Source: Thermoanaerobacteraceae bacterium
Lineage (GTDB): Bacteria > Bacillota > JADQBR01
Assembly: GCA_017656305.1 (NCBI GenBank)
Contig: JACDOG010000004.1
Span: 62,001 to 126,000, forward strand
DNA length: 64,000 bases
Reading direction: 5' to 3'
Shown here: positions 35,274 to 45,222 of the stretch, in pieces
How positions within the stretch are numbered: position 1 is the stretch's first letter
Layout: the number at the start of each line of letters is the position of its first letter
Notes under the pieces: generated by a model
Seen by the model: the letters and a program-made list of their open reading frames with translations, nothing else
Told to the model about the DNA's origin: nothing
Databases searched by the model: none
Made by a program: the position numbers and the translations under genes

Positions 35274-37256
35274 CTACTCTTCCTCCACTTCTATTTTCAA
35301 CTTCACCACTTTCCCGCCTTTCAGTTCCAGCTCCACTTCACTGTCAGCAAGCACCTTGGTTAAGTCTGCATCCCCCTCAATGTCAATGTCCACATTTTCC
35401 GCCAGCGGGTAAGTCACTTCTTCGTCATCCACCAAAACAGTTATCTCATCGCCGTCCATTTTCAGAAATGTGCCTGCTACTTCCTCCTCATATTCCACTT
35501 TGATTTCCACTACCAGGTCACCAACAACTTCTAACTCCGCAGTACCACCTGCAGTCAAATCTTCCACTCCTGCTTCTTCCCCGTCAATCTTAACCTTCAC
35601 ATTATCTGCCAACCGGAAAGTTTGCTCTTCATCATCCACCAGGACGGTTATTTCGCCATCATCCACATCTTCAATTGCGCCGGTAATTTCCCGCTCTGTA
35701 ACTTCAATTTCCAGCCTAACTACTTTTCCATTCCTTAGCTCAAGTGTAACTTCCACTCCGCCGGGAACTTCCTCCAGATTAATGCCCGCCTCAATGTCAA
35801 TGTCCACATTTTCCGCCAGCGGGTAAGTCACTTCTTCGTCATCCACCAAAACAGTTATCTCATCGCCGTCCATTTTCAGAAATGTGCCTGCTACTTCCTC
35901 CTCATATTCCACTTTGATTTCCACTACCAGGTCACCAACAACTTCTAACTCCGCAGTACCACCTGCAGTCAAATCTTCCACTCCTGCTTCTTCCCCGTCA
36001 ATCTTAACCTTCACATTATCTGCCAACCGGAAAGTTTGCTCTTCATCATCCACCAGGACGGTAATTTCATCATCTTCAATATCTTCAATTATACCTTCTA
36101 CTTCCCGTTCCTCCAGTTCCACCTCAACAGCTACTACCAGCTGGTTTTCCACCTTCAATATAACGTAATCGCCAACATTGATCTCATCCAGCTCCGCCTC
36201 TTCACCATCTATTTCGACATCCACTTCGTCCGCCAGGTAATACTGATAACTGTGACCGTCCACCATTACCTTAATCCAGGAATTATCCCCGCTGTCAATA
36301 CCGACAACCTTTCCTTCAACCTTTTCCTTCACTATTACTTTCCTGGCACCGATAAACTTCACTGCCCCGTCCTCACTCAGGACTACTAGTACCTCATCTC
36401 CTATTTCCAGGTCTTCCAGGCCGGCCCGCTTATTGTTACGGAATACGGAGGCATCCTCAGCGATATTGTAAGTAACGTCTTCACCATCAGCCGTAATGGT
36501 TATCTCAAGGTCATCAATATCTATAGCTTTTAAGATTCCCTTTATCTCCGCCTTGTCCCGTTCATTTTCTACTTTTTCATCTAGCCGTTTCAGTAACACA
36601 GCCATTTCCGCTCTGGTAATGGGTTTAAACGGCCGGAAGGTTTTGCTGGGGTCTCCCTGAAAGATGCCCAGCGCTACCACTTTTTCCAGCATGGCCAGGT
36701 CATCTTTATCCAGTTTTTCCACATCAATAAAGTCAAGTTCAACGTCCGCCGGGTCTATATCACCTTTTAGCAGGGCGCGGGCTATGTAGCGCGCCACGTC
36801 AATTCTCCTGGCAGGTTTCCTGGGAACAAGCGAAAACATTTCCTCCGCAGTTGTAAGCTGCTTGTCAATAGCGACCGCCAGTTCGTGCATGGCCCAGGTA
36901 GAAGATAACTGACGCAATTTTTCCATATTGAAAAAGACCTCTTCCTGGTCAACCTCTGCACCGGGATAAACGGCCCGGACAATCATGGCCAACGCCTGCT
37001 CATTGGTTACAAAAGCCTGGGGCTTAAACGTGCCATCGCCATAACCGCTGATATATCCTTTGGCACTCATTCGTTCCACTGCCTCGGCAGCCCAGTGCTC
37101 CGTGAGGTCTCTAAATCTGGCCTTAAATTGTTTCATAAACATTTTTTGCATTTTCTTTTCCTGCACCCACTGCGGCGGCGCTGCAAAAGCAGTCCCTATC
37201 AGTGACAGGGTAAGCAGTACCGTTAGTACCAAAATCAAGCCTCTTTTGTACCTCAT
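35274..37256 (-). CDS. SLH-domain protein with duplicated acidic beta repeats
   Basis: The chosen ATG (MRYKRGLILVLTVLL) follows AAAGGAGA and opens a signal peptide ending TAFA. Three SLH repeats cover about residues 35-210. The remainder is a series of acidic modules of about 70 residues with the pattern DDEITVLVDDEEQTFRLADN; the last four are two near-identical pairs generated by a 274-bp perfect DNA duplication. The protein is very acidic and probably a structural S-layer component. It resembles the SLH protein at 38302 in layout. A spacer of about 220 bp separates it from deoC upstream. Confidence 0.9.
   Translation of the reverse strand: MRYKRGLILVLTVLLTLSLIGTAFAAPPQWVQEKKMQKMFMKQFKARFRDLTEHWAAEAVERMSAKGYISGYGDGTFKPQAFVTNEQALAMIVRAVYPGAEVDQEEVFFNMEKLRQLSSTWAMHELAVAIDKQLTTAEEMFSLVPRKPARRIDVARYIARALLKGDIDPADVELDFIDVEKLDKDDLAMLEKVVALGIFQGDPSKTFRPFKPITRAEMAVLLKRLDEKVENERDKAEIKGILKAIDIDDLEITITADGEDVTYNIAEDASVFRNNKRAGLEDLEIGDEVLVVLSEDGAVKFIGARKVIVKEKVEGKVVGIDSGDNSWIKVMVDGHSYQYYLADEVDVEIDGEEAELDEINVGDYVILKVENQLVVAVEVELEEREVEGIIEDIEDDEITVLVDDEEQTFRLADNVKVKIDGEEAGVEDLTAGGTAELEVVGDLVVEIKVEYEEEVAGTFLKMDGDEITVLVDDEEVTYPLAENVDIDIEAGINLEEVPGGVEVTLELRNGKVVRLEIEVTEREITGAIEDVDDGEITVLVDDEEQTFRLADNVKVKIDGEEAGVEDLTAGGTAELEVVGDLVVEIKVEYEEEVAGTFLKMDGDEITVLVDDEEVTYPLAENVDIDIEGDADLTKVLADSEVELELKGGKVVKLKIEVEEE
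35375..36062. repeat. 274-bp perfect direct repeat inside an SLH gene
   Basis: Bases 35375-35648 and 35789-36062 are identical, a 414-base (138-codon) period, so the frame is kept. The flanks and the intervening 140 bases are similar but diverged. This points to recent duplication or ongoing gene conversion. Confidence 0.9.
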
Positions 37257-37475
37257 TAATCTCTTCTCTCCTTTCTTTATTCCTTTCACCTATAGATATC
37301 GAAACCGCCAAGCAAAACCTGGGGGTGCAACAAAAGAAAACGGACAACTTTCACCATCTGTGCAGTTCAGGAAAAACTTGTTGCATTACACATAACTGAG
37401 TGCCGGAGAGTCCAATCTGCTTTACGCGGGTATCATGACGACACGTGTTAACATCAGTCACAAATTTTTTAACTT

Positions 37476-38153
37476 TTAATTTGGCGCTTCTGCAATTATC
37501 TTAACTCCAGCGCTGGCGCCGATGCGAGTGGCACCGGCTTCAATCATGGCCACGGCATCCTCATAGGTACGAATTCCTCCAGAAGCCTTAACTCCCATGC
37601 TCACACCAACAGTGTGCCGCAGCAGTCTTACATCCTGTACGGTGGCCCCGCCAGTCCCAAACCCGGTGCTAGTCTTGACGAAATGCGCCCCGGCTTCCCG
37701 GGCCAGCATGCAAGCAGTAACCTTTTCTTCATCGGTCAGATAGCAGGTTTCGATAATTACTTTTACGATAGTTTCGGGCGCAAGCGCCGTGGTTTCCGCC
37801 ACCACTTCCCGAATTTCTCTTTTAACCACATCAGTATTGCCGCTTTTCAAAGCCCCAATGTTAATCACCATATCTATTTCGCCAGCACCGTCCTGCACCG
37901 CCCGGCATGCTTCATGTACCTTGGTCTCCCAGGTAGTGGCTCCCAGGGGAAAACCAATTACCGTACAAACCTTGACTGTACTTTCAGCCAGCTCCGCAGC
38001 AGCAATGGGCACAAAAAAAGGGTTAACACATACGGAGGCAAAATTATGTTTCCTTGCCTCCCTGCACAGTTTTTTGACAGCCTCCTCTTCGGCTTCAGCC
38101 TTCAATAAGGTATGGTCAATCAGCCGCGCCAATTCACGTCCGGTCACTGTCAT
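37476..38153 (-). CDS. deoC: Deoxyribose-phosphate aldolase
   Basis: This 225-residue class I aldolase cleaves 2-deoxyribose 5-phosphate to acetaldehyde and glyceraldehyde 3-phosphate in nucleoside catabolism. The Schiff-base lysine is in [13 protein letters not shown], and the acidic partner is in [14 protein letters not shown]. The ATG (MTVTGREL) behind AGAGGGA is preferred to a longer frame. It stands between two SLH genes without other nucleoside genes, so its position is probably incidental. Confidence 0.95.
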   Translation of the reverse strand: MTVTGRELARLIDHTLLKAEAEEEAVKKLCREARKHNFASVCVNPFFVPIAAAELAESTVKVCTVIGFPLGATTWETKVHEACRAVQDGAGEIDMVINIGALKSGNTDVVKREIREVVAETTALAPETIVKVIIETCYLTDEEKVTACMLAREAGAHFVKTSTGFGTGGATVQDVRLLRHTVGVSMGVKASGGIRTYEDAVAMIEAGATRIGASAGVKIIAEAPN

Positions 38154-38221
38154 GGTCCATCCCTCTTTCCTGGTAATAAGTTTATAAGCCGGCAAAATCA
38201 CGCTTACAGTTTACCAGCAAA

Positions 38222-38249
38222 ACGCCCCTACCACAAGCGTGGTAAGGGC
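38222..38249 (-). terminator. Terminator of the 38302 SLH gene
   Basis: GCCCTTACCAC and GTGGTAGGGGC pair with one wobble around a 4-base loop, followed by GTTTTG on the minus strand. Confidence 0.65.
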
Positions 38250-38301
38250 TGTATCAAAGGGAGCTTTTATTTCACAATACACCCGGGTACGTTTAGGTTG
38301 A

Positions 38302-40092
38302 TTATTCGGTTGCGGAAATTACCACAATGGTTGTGGCTTCCAAAATACCCGAGTTCAGCCGCCCGACGGCAATTATTTCATCGCCGGGGTCCAAATGGCG
38401 CAGGCTAACATCGCTGCCGAACTTTATGATTTCCGTATCGTCATTCAAGTAAATGGGCCTGTTGCTGTTTTTCAATATGATAACCTCTGCGCTTCTGTTT
38501 ACGTTTTCGATTTCGCCAATCAGGTAGTCAGCCACTATTTTCGCAGTAACTTCCATGGAGGTGATCACACTGCCGATAACCTCTAGTTCCACGTAATCCC
38601 CAACCTTCAGGTCCTCGATGGAAATGTCCTTACCACTTTTTTCCATAACGGCATCATCGGCAAAGGCAAAACTGCGCTCCTGGCCGTCTACTTTCACCAC
38701 AATTTCCGGGTCCGCTGCCAGAACTATTTTCTGCACAACCCCTTCCACTTCTTCTTCCATATTAGTGACGTCAATGTTGACCACCTTTTTGTTTTTCAAT
38801 TCCAGTTCCACTTGCTGTCCCGTAATAATATCTCTCAAGCTATCGGCGTCACCGTCAATATCCACATTATCAGCAACAACATAACTCTGCTCAGCACCGT
38901 CTTCGGTGTTAATGACGATGCTGGTTTCGACACCGAAGTCAACTTTCACGGCAGTCCCCTCTACTGTCTCCTCAATGCTTTCCGCTAAAATCTGCGTCAC
39001 TAGACCTTTCTCCACAGTTACCTCGACTGGCTGGCCTGCCACCAGGTCGACCAACTCCGCCGACTTGTAATCCAGCAGTATTTCAACCTCATCGCCTACG
39101 TCATAGGTTACTTCCTGCCCACCTTCTTTCTCAATACTGATGCCGGAACCAGCTACATCCACAGCCGTCAGTGTGCCTTTAACAGTATATTCCTGTTCCT
39201 GAGCCAGTTCTTCCGCATCAATAACCTCTATATACCCAGCCTCACCTGCTGCATTTAGCGTCAACGCTATTGGCTCCAGCGGCTTTAGCTGATCTAAAGC
39301 AATTTTATTATTATCCCGGAAAATAAGGGCATCATCGCTCAAAAAGTATTTCTCAAACTCTCCATCAGCTTTTTTCACAGTCAGCGCCCGCTCATAGGAA
39401 CTGAGCCCGATAAACTCCGCCTTGACCACATTGTCCCGGGCCACATCTATTTTCTCGTCCAGCCGAGCCAGTACCGCCGCCATCTGCGCCCGCGTAATGC
39501 TTTCATTGGGATAGAATTTACCGCCGTAACCGGAAAGAATTCCCTCTTCATCGGCCACGTCCACGTACCCCACGGCGCGTAGCGGAATTTCATCCGCATC
39601 GGCAAAATCCAGCATCATTCCGGAGCGCCCGCGAGCTTCATCATCCAAACCCAGGGCCTTGACCGCAAAAATGGCTATCTCATAACGTTTTGCCGGCTGG
39701 GCGGGCTCGGCATACAGGTCCGCACCAGAAATAACGCCCTTATTTATGGCTGCCGTCATGTAACCTTTGGCCCAGTCGGCCACCTTATCACGGTTTAAGA
39801 AGGTGATGGGAACCTGAGTGCTGCTACTGTCCCAGTTTAACAGCCGTCCCAAAAATACAATGGCTTCCTGCACGGTCATGGGCTTGTCGGGAGAAAAGAC
39901 TTCCTCTCCGGCTTCGTTAGTTGCGCCCTTGATGATGCCTTTGGCTTTCATCTCCGCTACCGGCTGCTCGTACCAAACGCCCGGCTCCACGTCGCTGAAT
40001 ACTTTCACCCCATCTCCCCAGGCTGCACCAGTTACCAGTACAGCCATGAGTACTGCTACCAGAAATATTCTGACTGCCTTTCCGCCGTTCAT
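38302..40092 (-). CDS. SLH-domain protein with beta-repeat region
   Basis: The 596-residue protein has a signal peptide (1-26, ending GAAWG), three SLH repeats (about 30-215) and a C-terminal region of about six acidic beta modules (e.g. GTAVKVDFGVETSIVINTED). The layout matches the SLH protein at 35274, but the modules are more diverged and no perfect DNA repeat is present. It is likely another structural surface protein that binds the pyruvylated polymer. A strong hairpin lies upstream, at the end of the efflux operon. Confidence 0.88.
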   Translation of the reverse strand: MNGGKAVRIFLVAVLMAVLVTGAAWGDGVKVFSDVEPGVWYEQPVAEMKAKGIIKGATNEAGEEVFSPDKPMTVQEAIVFLGRLLNWDSSSTQVPITFLNRDKVADWAKGYMTAAINKGVISGADLYAEPAQPAKRYEIAIFAVKALGLDDEARGRSGMMLDFADADEIPLRAVGYVDVADEEGILSGYGGKFYPNESITRAQMAAVLARLDEKIDVARDNVVKAEFIGLSSYERALTVKKADGEFEKYFLSDDALIFRDNNKIALDQLKPLEPIALTLNAAGEAGYIEVIDAEELAQEQEYTVKGTLTAVDVAGSGISIEKEGGQEVTYDVGDEVEILLDYKSAELVDLVAGQPVEVTVEKGLVTQILAESIEETVEGTAVKVDFGVETSIVINTEDGAEQSYVVADNVDIDGDADSLRDIITGQQVELELKNKKVVNIDVTNMEEEVEGVVQKIVLAADPEIVVKVDGQERSFAFADDAVMEKSGKDISIEDLKVGDYVELEVIGSVITSMEVTAKIVADYLIGEIENVNRSAEVIILKNSNRPIYLNDDTEIIKFGSDVSLRHLDPGDEIIAVGRLNSGILEATTIVVISATE

Positions 40093-40176
40093 CTACACAC
40101 GCTCCCTTTCTTTTTCTTTTACTGTAAGTCTTCGACTCTTACCACTAAATTCCTCTCTATCCATCCTCTGTTTAGA

Positions 40177-40244
40177 CAAAAACCCGGCACCCAGACATAA
40201 GCCCGCCAAGCAAAAGCTTGATACAGGCTATACCCGGGTGCCGG
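40177..40244 (-). terminator. Terminator of the efflux operon, with nested hairpin
   Basis: Outer arms CCGGCACCC and GGGTGCCGG (40184-40192, 40236-40244) enclose a smaller CAAGCTTTTGCTTG hairpin, and the minus strand continues GGGTTTTTGTC. Confidence 0.7.
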
Positions 40245-40261
40245 CCTTTCACTTTCCCGGC

Positions 40262-40855
40262 TTATTTTTTTATCCCTTCAAGAAACAGTCCCATTATTTC
40301 ATCACAAATATAGTCAACGTCGACCTCTTTTATGCCGTGAATGATTAGACGCCCGCCAACAGCGACCACCGCACCAAAGAATACACGGGCCGCTATGTCC
40401 ACATCCATGTTTCTCAGTTCCCCGTCATCAATACCCTGCTGGATCAGTTCCTTGATAAAAGCAATTTTTTCTTCCTGTTTTTCCAGCATCCACTGGTGCA
40501 GTTGCTCGCCAATCTCCGCATGCTCGTGCAGCAGGATCATTGCAATCTCACTGTGCCGCTGGATAAATTCCAGGTGCAACACAATTATTTGCCGCAGTTT
40601 GTACTTAACGCTCTTTTCATCTGCCAACCTACGGCGAAAGGTCTCTAGGTAGAACATGCTGCAGGATTTAAACATTTCCCGAAACAATTCCTTTTTGCTG
40701 GAAAAGTATTCGTACACCGTACCTTTTCCCACTCCGGCCTCCAGTGCTATTTCCTCCACCTTTGCCTTGTGAAATCCTTTAGCCGCAAACACCCGGGCCG
40801 CAGCTCGCAGGATTTGACTGCGTTTATCAGTAGAAGAACCGTCCAATTCTGTCAC
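40262..40855 (-). CDS. TetR/AcrR family transcriptional regulator
   Basis: The 197-residue regulator has the usual N-terminal helix-turn-helix (KRSQILRAAARVFAAKGFHK...GVGKGTVYEYFSSKKELF, residues 10-58) and a ligand-binding helical domain. It is the last gene of an operon that encodes an RND efflux system and presumably represses it; a palindromic candidate operator lies at 46420-46435 next to the promoter. Only 6 bp separate it from the TolC-like gene. Effector unknown. Confidence 0.92.
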   Translation of the reverse strand: MTELDGSSTDKRSQILRAAARVFAAKGFHKAKVEEIALEAGVGKGTVYEYFSSKKELFREMFKSCSMFYLETFRRRLADEKSVKYKLRQIIVLHLEFIQRHSEIAMILLHEHAEIGEQLHQWMLEKQEEKIAFIKELIQQGIDDGELRNMDVDIAARVFFGAVVAVGGRLIIHGIKEVDVDYICDEIMGLFLEGIKK

Positions 40856-40861
40856 CTTCCT

Positions 40862-42058
40862 TTACATTCCGGAGGGCATGGAATCTTGATTCATAGAGGT
40901 GCCGTCCATTCCGGTAGAAATACCGCTCATACCTGTCCCAGCTGCAACGGTCCCTGTAGTACCAAACACCTGGTGCTTAAACTGGGCTTTTACCAGGTTA
41001 TATTGCTGCAAGGCTTGTGCTGCCGCCAGCTCTTGATTTTTCAAGGCCTCAGATGCCTGTAAAACTTCCAGGCTGGTAGCCACCCCCACGTCATAGCGCA
41101 ATTTGGCTATCCGCAGGCTTTCTTTGGCCTGCTCCACACTTTTGATCAATACTTTATAGTTTGCCTCCGCAGCTTTTAAGTTTTTATAAGCTTCCATTAC
41201 CCTCAGTGCAAAATCTTTCTGCGCCTCTTCATAGTTCACCAGGGCTTCCTCCATGGCGTACTTGGCATCGCGGTACTTATAAACATTCGGGGTATAAAAC
41301 TTGGCCGTCAGCTCAAAAGCGTCCTTTTTATTTTCATAATCCACTTTTTTCCCCAGCAGGCTGACATCCTTCCCGGCAGCCTCCGCGATTACCTGATCCA
41401 AATCTACATCCTCCATGGGCTCGTATTTTAATTCCGTTGTCAGCATCAAGGGCTGGTCCAGGTTCATACCCAGCGCTCTGTTCAATTCCATGTAGGCAAT
41501 ATCCAGGTCATTCTGTGCCGTGTTCAAATCAGCCCGGGCTTTTGCCAGCTGCACCTCCGCACCGAGCACGTCATTTTTGGCAACGGTCCCCACTGCGAAA
41601 CTGGCCTGTGCCATTTTAAGCTGTTCCAGCGCTCTTTCGTACGTGGCCCGGTTAACCGTTAGCTTCTGCTCGGCACTGAGGACGTTAAAGTAGGCCTGCT
41701 CCACGGCCAATCGAGTCGCCCGCCCGGTATAGTCCAGACCGAGCTTTGCCAGTTGATAGCCTCTTTCCGCCAGGACAGGATAGAGTTCTTCAACTTTTTT
41801 AGTATCCAACCCGGGAGGTACATATGGATCATCCTTAATCTTATCCGCAGCACTTTCCGCCTCGTCATACGCTTTCTCTGCATCCTGCAGGGCGATTTTT
41901 GCCAGCCTCACGTTGGGATTGTGCTCCAGAGCATAGTTAATGGCTTCTTCCAGTGACAGTTCCACTATTTCCCGTTCCTGCGGGTCGGCCAGGGTAGTAC
42001 CCGTGATTGTACCCATAATCAACAAAGCTACCAGTGTTAAAATACCCAGTTTTTTCAT
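40862..42058 (-). CDS. TolC-like protein of the RND efflux operon
   Basis: The 398-residue protein has a signal peptide (1-24, ending TTLA) and two repeats of the outer-membrane-efflux-protein type, mostly long coiled-coil helices (LTVNRATYERALEQLKMAQ; LKAAEANYKVLIKSVEQ). It ends in a Gly/Ser/Met-rich tail (residues about 370-398). In Gram-negative bacteria such proteins form the outer-membrane duct; the other genes here suggest a single-membrane cell, so the function is unclear. It follows the pump gene by 17 bp. Confidence 0.85.
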   Translation of the reverse strand: MKKLGILTLVALLIMGTITGTTLADPQEREIVELSLEEAINYALEHNPNVRLAKIALQDAEKAYDEAESAADKIKDDPYVPPGLDTKKVEELYPVLAERGYQLAKLGLDYTGRATRLAVEQAYFNVLSAEQKLTVNRATYERALEQLKMAQASFAVGTVAKNDVLGAEVQLAKARADLNTAQNDLDIAYMELNRALGMNLDQPLMLTTELKYEPMEDVDLDQVIAEAAGKDVSLLGKKVDYENKKDAFELTAKFYTPNVYKYRDAKYAMEEALVNYEEAQKDFALRVMEAYKNLKAAEANYKVLIKSVEQAKESLRIAKLRYDVGVATSLEVLQASEALKNQELAAAQALQQYNLVKAQFKHQVFGTTGTVAAGTGMSGISTGMDGTSMNQDSMPSGM

Positions 42059-42075
42059 GTTTATTTGCCCTCCTT

Positions 42076-45000
42076 TTACAAAGAGCTCCTCCCTTCAATA
42101 TTTACGGCTCGCCGTCTTTCTATTTTTTTCCTCATCCAGGCACCAAAATCATCCACCAGGGTGTACATCACCGGTACAAAGACCAGGGTAAACAGCATTG
42201 ATACCGTCAAGCCGCTGACAACGGCCACAGCCATGGGAGCCGAGGCCTCGGAGCCGGCACCTATACCCATTGCCGTAGGCACCAGCGCCAGCACGGTCGT
42301 TAACGTGGTCATCAAAATAGGTCTCAGGCGCACGGGTCCCGCTTCCAGGACAGCTTCATCCCGTTCCTTGCCGCGACTGCGCAGGGTGTTGATGTAGTCC
42401 ACAAGTACAATGGCGTTGTTGACCACGATGCCTGCCAGCATGATAACACCGATAAAGGTCGGCACGCTGAAAGTATGCCCGGTAACTACCAGGCCCGCAA
42501 CAACCCCGATAAATGTAGTTGGTAGCGAAAACATGATCACAAACGGGTGCACCAGTGATTCAAACTGGGAAGCCATGACCATGTATACAAGCACTATTGC
42601 CAACAGCAGGGCCAACAGCAAGTTGCCAAAGGCCTCCATCATTTCCTCCCGTTCACCACCGAGAGTAATTTCATATCCCCTGGGCAGCTGTTTCCTTAAC
42701 GGCTCAAGTTTTGCCTGGATGTCCCGGGTAATGCTGCCCAGGTCCCTGCCGGCAATCTGGCTTGTCACCGTCGCTACCCGCACCTGATCCTCACGGCTGA
42801 TGGTTCCCGGTCCCACATCCCGCACCATGGTCACCACTTCGGAAACCGGGACATTAAAGCCCATGGGTGACGAGACCGTCAAGCTCTCCAGGTCCTGCAA
42901 GTTCTCCCGGGCCTCCTCGGAGTATACCACGCGAACATCAATCTCGTCATCACCAACCCGGTACTTGGTAGCCACCTGACCGTACATGGCCGTTTTCACA
43001 GCGTTGGCCAGCTGTGCCACGTTAATCCCGTATTTTGCCGCCTTATCCCGGTCAATCCGCAATTGCAGTTCCGGACTTCCCTTGACAAAACTGGATTCCA
43101 CTTCCCGGGTTCCCGGCACACTTTCCACTATCTCCAGTACCTGGTTGGCCAAATCTTTCAGCACATCCAGGTCATTACCCTTGATCTTAACTGCAACCGG
43201 TGACGATATCGAGCCCCCGTACTGGCCGGGGTCCGTAGCCTTTACCTTTATCTCCGCCCCGGCGATGCCGGCAACCTTTTTCCGAACCTCTTCCACCACA
43301 GCTTCCGTGCTGCGGCCGCGCTGCTCCTTATCTACTAGCATTACTCTCAGGCGGGCCTTCTCTTTCTGGGCCCCGCCCATACCGGTCATCTGGTCCTGAG
43401 CCGGACCGACACTGGTAAAGACAGTTTTCACTTCCGGAATCTCAGCTAAAATTGCTTCCACCCTGGCAGTCACCTCATCGGTGTCCTCGAGCAGCGAGCC
43501 CTTGGCAAGTTCGATATCGATGGCCATTTCCCCGGCATCCATTTTCGGCAGAAATTCCATCCCCACCATGGGCACCAGGGCAAAGCTGGCTACTAGCGCC
43601 AGCAAAACGCAAATCACCACGGTCTTTCTGTGACCCAGGGCCCACCTCAGCAGGCAGGTGTAGTGTGCTGTCAGCTTTTCCAGCGCACTACCCAGAGCAT
43701 CCATTACCCGGCGCAAAACGGTTTTCCTTCCGGTGTCGTTGCCGTTGGTGATAACCAGCAGTTTGGACGAGAGCATGGGTATCAGTGTCAGGGAAACCAG
43801 CAGCGCCGCACCCAGGGAAAAGGATACGGTCAGGGCCAGTTGCCGGAACAACTGGGCTGCGATTCCTTCCACAAAGACAATGGGTAAGAATACGGCCACA
43901 GTCGTCAGCGTCGAGGCCACCACCGCACTGGCAACCTCATTGGAACCCTCCGTGGCTGCCTCAAGCAGGCCGTGGCCCTCCTGGCGGTAGCGGAAAATAT
44001 TCTCCAGAATAACGATGGAGCTATCTACCATCATCCCCACTCCCAGGGCCAGGCCACCCATGGACATCATGTTTAAGGTCAGGTTATTGAAGTACATGAG
44101 AATAAACGTAGAAATTATAGAAATGGGGATAGCCAATGCAATAATCAGGGTACTGCGGACGTTCCGCAGGAAGAAAAACAGCACCAGCACCGCAAAGATA
44201 CCGCCGATAATGGTGTTGTTGACCACCCGTCCGATGGACTGGTTGATAAATTCGGACTGGTCAAAAACGGTATTCATTTCGATGCCTACCGGAATTTCCT
44301 CCTTGATTTTTTCCAATTCTTTCTTGACACGGTTGGCTACCTTCACAGTGTTTGCCTTGCTCTGCTTCATGATGTGAATACCCACACTGGGCTTGCCGTT
44401 CATGCGGGTAATCTGCTCCATCTCCTTAAAGCCGTCTTTAACGGTAGCCACATCAGACAGGCGTATAGTCCCCCCGGTAGGCAGATTCAAGACAATGTTG
44501 CCGATATCCGATACCTGTTCATACTCACCCAGGGTACGAATAAACAGTTCTCGCTTACCGTCTACTACCTTACCGGTGGACATGTTGAGGTTTTCCGCCC
44601 GCAGGGTCTGGACTATCTGGTTTAAACTCAACCCGTACTGTTCCAACTTGACCGGGTCCACCTGCACCTGGATCTCCCTTGTCTTTCCCCCGGTGATATA
44701 AACCGAGGCAACACCCTCCAGGCGTTCCAACCGGTTTGATATTTTCTCCTCTGCAAGGTTTTTTAACTGGGATAGGTCCTTACCGCCGGACAAACCAATC
44801 TGCAGAATGGGCATCATAGCCGGATCCATTTTCAATACTATCGGGTCATCCACATCTTCCGGCATAAAGGGTTTAATAAAATCTATCTTTTCCCGCATCT
44901 GCAGGGTGGCAAAATCCATGTCGGTACCCCAGTCAAACCACACCACAACCAGCGAGGAACCCTCGGTAGTCTCCGACACAATCTGGTCCACGTTGTTGAC

Positions 45001-45219
45001 AGTTCCCAGTATTTCCTCCAGGGGCTTGGTCACCAGTTCCTCCACTTCCTGGGGGCCGGCACCGCTGTACGTGGTGGTCACCGCCGCCACGGGAAGCTTG
45101 ATATCGGGATAGAGGTCTACTGCCAGGCGGGACAGGGAAATAGCACCCAGCAGCAGTACAATACAGACAATCATTACTACTGTAACCGGTCGTTTAACCG
45201 CAAAATTGGCCAGTTTCAT
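42076..45219 (-). CDS. RND family efflux transporter permease (HAE1/AcrB type)
   Basis: The 1047-residue protein has the full RND layout: 12 transmembrane helices and two large extracytoplasmic loops. Motifs are FAVKRPVTVVMI at the start, GGLALGVGMMVDSSIVILEN in helix 4 (one Asp of the usual Asp-Asp pair kept, the other Ser, as in several HAE1 relatives) and GIVVNNAIVLVDYIN near the C-terminus. It works with the adaptor encoded 3 bp upstream and the TolC-like protein downstream. Substrates could be drugs, bile-like compounds or lipids; not predictable here. Confidence 0.94.
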   Translation of the reverse strand: MKLANFAVKRPVTVVMIVCIVLLLGAISLSRLAVDLYPDIKLPVAAVTTTYSGAGPQEVEELVTKPLEEILGTVNNVDQIVSETTEGSSLVVVWFDWGTDMDFATLQMREKIDFIKPFMPEDVDDPIVLKMDPAMMPILQIGLSGGKDLSQLKNLAEEKISNRLERLEGVASVYITGGKTREIQVQVDPVKLEQYGLSLNQIVQTLRAENLNMSTGKVVDGKRELFIRTLGEYEQVSDIGNIVLNLPTGGTIRLSDVATVKDGFKEMEQITRMNGKPSVGIHIMKQSKANTVKVANRVKKELEKIKEEIPVGIEMNTVFDQSEFINQSIGRVVNNTIIGGIFAVLVLFFFLRNVRSTLIIALAIPISIISTFILMYFNNLTLNMMSMGGLALGVGMMVDSSIVILENIFRYRQEGHGLLEAATEGSNEVASAVVASTLTTVAVFLPIVFVEGIAAQLFRQLALTVSFSLGAALLVSLTLIPMLSSKLLVITNGNDTGRKTVLRRVMDALGSALEKLTAHYTCLLRWALGHRKTVVICVLLALVASFALVPMVGMEFLPKMDAGEMAIDIELAKGSLLEDTDEVTARVEAILAEIPEVKTVFTSVGPAQDQMTGMGGAQKEKARLRVMLVDKEQRGRSTEAVVEEVRKKVAGIAGAEIKVKATDPGQYGGSISSPVAVKIKGNDLDVLKDLANQVLEIVESVPGTREVESSFVKGSPELQLRIDRDKAAKYGINVAQLANAVKTAMYGQVATKYRVGDDEIDVRVVYSEEARENLQDLESLTVSSPMGFNVPVSEVVTMVRDVGPGTISREDQVRVATVTSQIAGRDLGSITRDIQAKLEPLRKQLPRGYEITLGGEREEMMEAFGNLLLALLLAIVLVYMVMASQFESLVHPFVIMFSLPTTFIGVVAGLVVTGHTFSVPTFIGVIMLAGIVVNNAIVLVDYINTLRSRGKERDEAVLEAGPVRLRPILMTTLTTVLALVPTAMGIGAGSEASAPMAVAVVSGLTVSMLFTLVFVPVMYTLVDDFGAWMRKKIERRRAVNIEGRSSL

Positions 45220-45222
45220 AAA

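Noticed and set aside
37299-40225. A 13-base match (TTTTGCTTGGCGG on the minus strand) upstream of two SLH genes
   Set aside because: Repeats of 13 bases are expected many times by chance in a 64-kb window; flanks do not match.
42076-45219. Long plus-strand frames antisense to the RND gene
   Set aside because: They are mirror frames of a well-supported coding region, with low-complexity translations and no ribosome sites.
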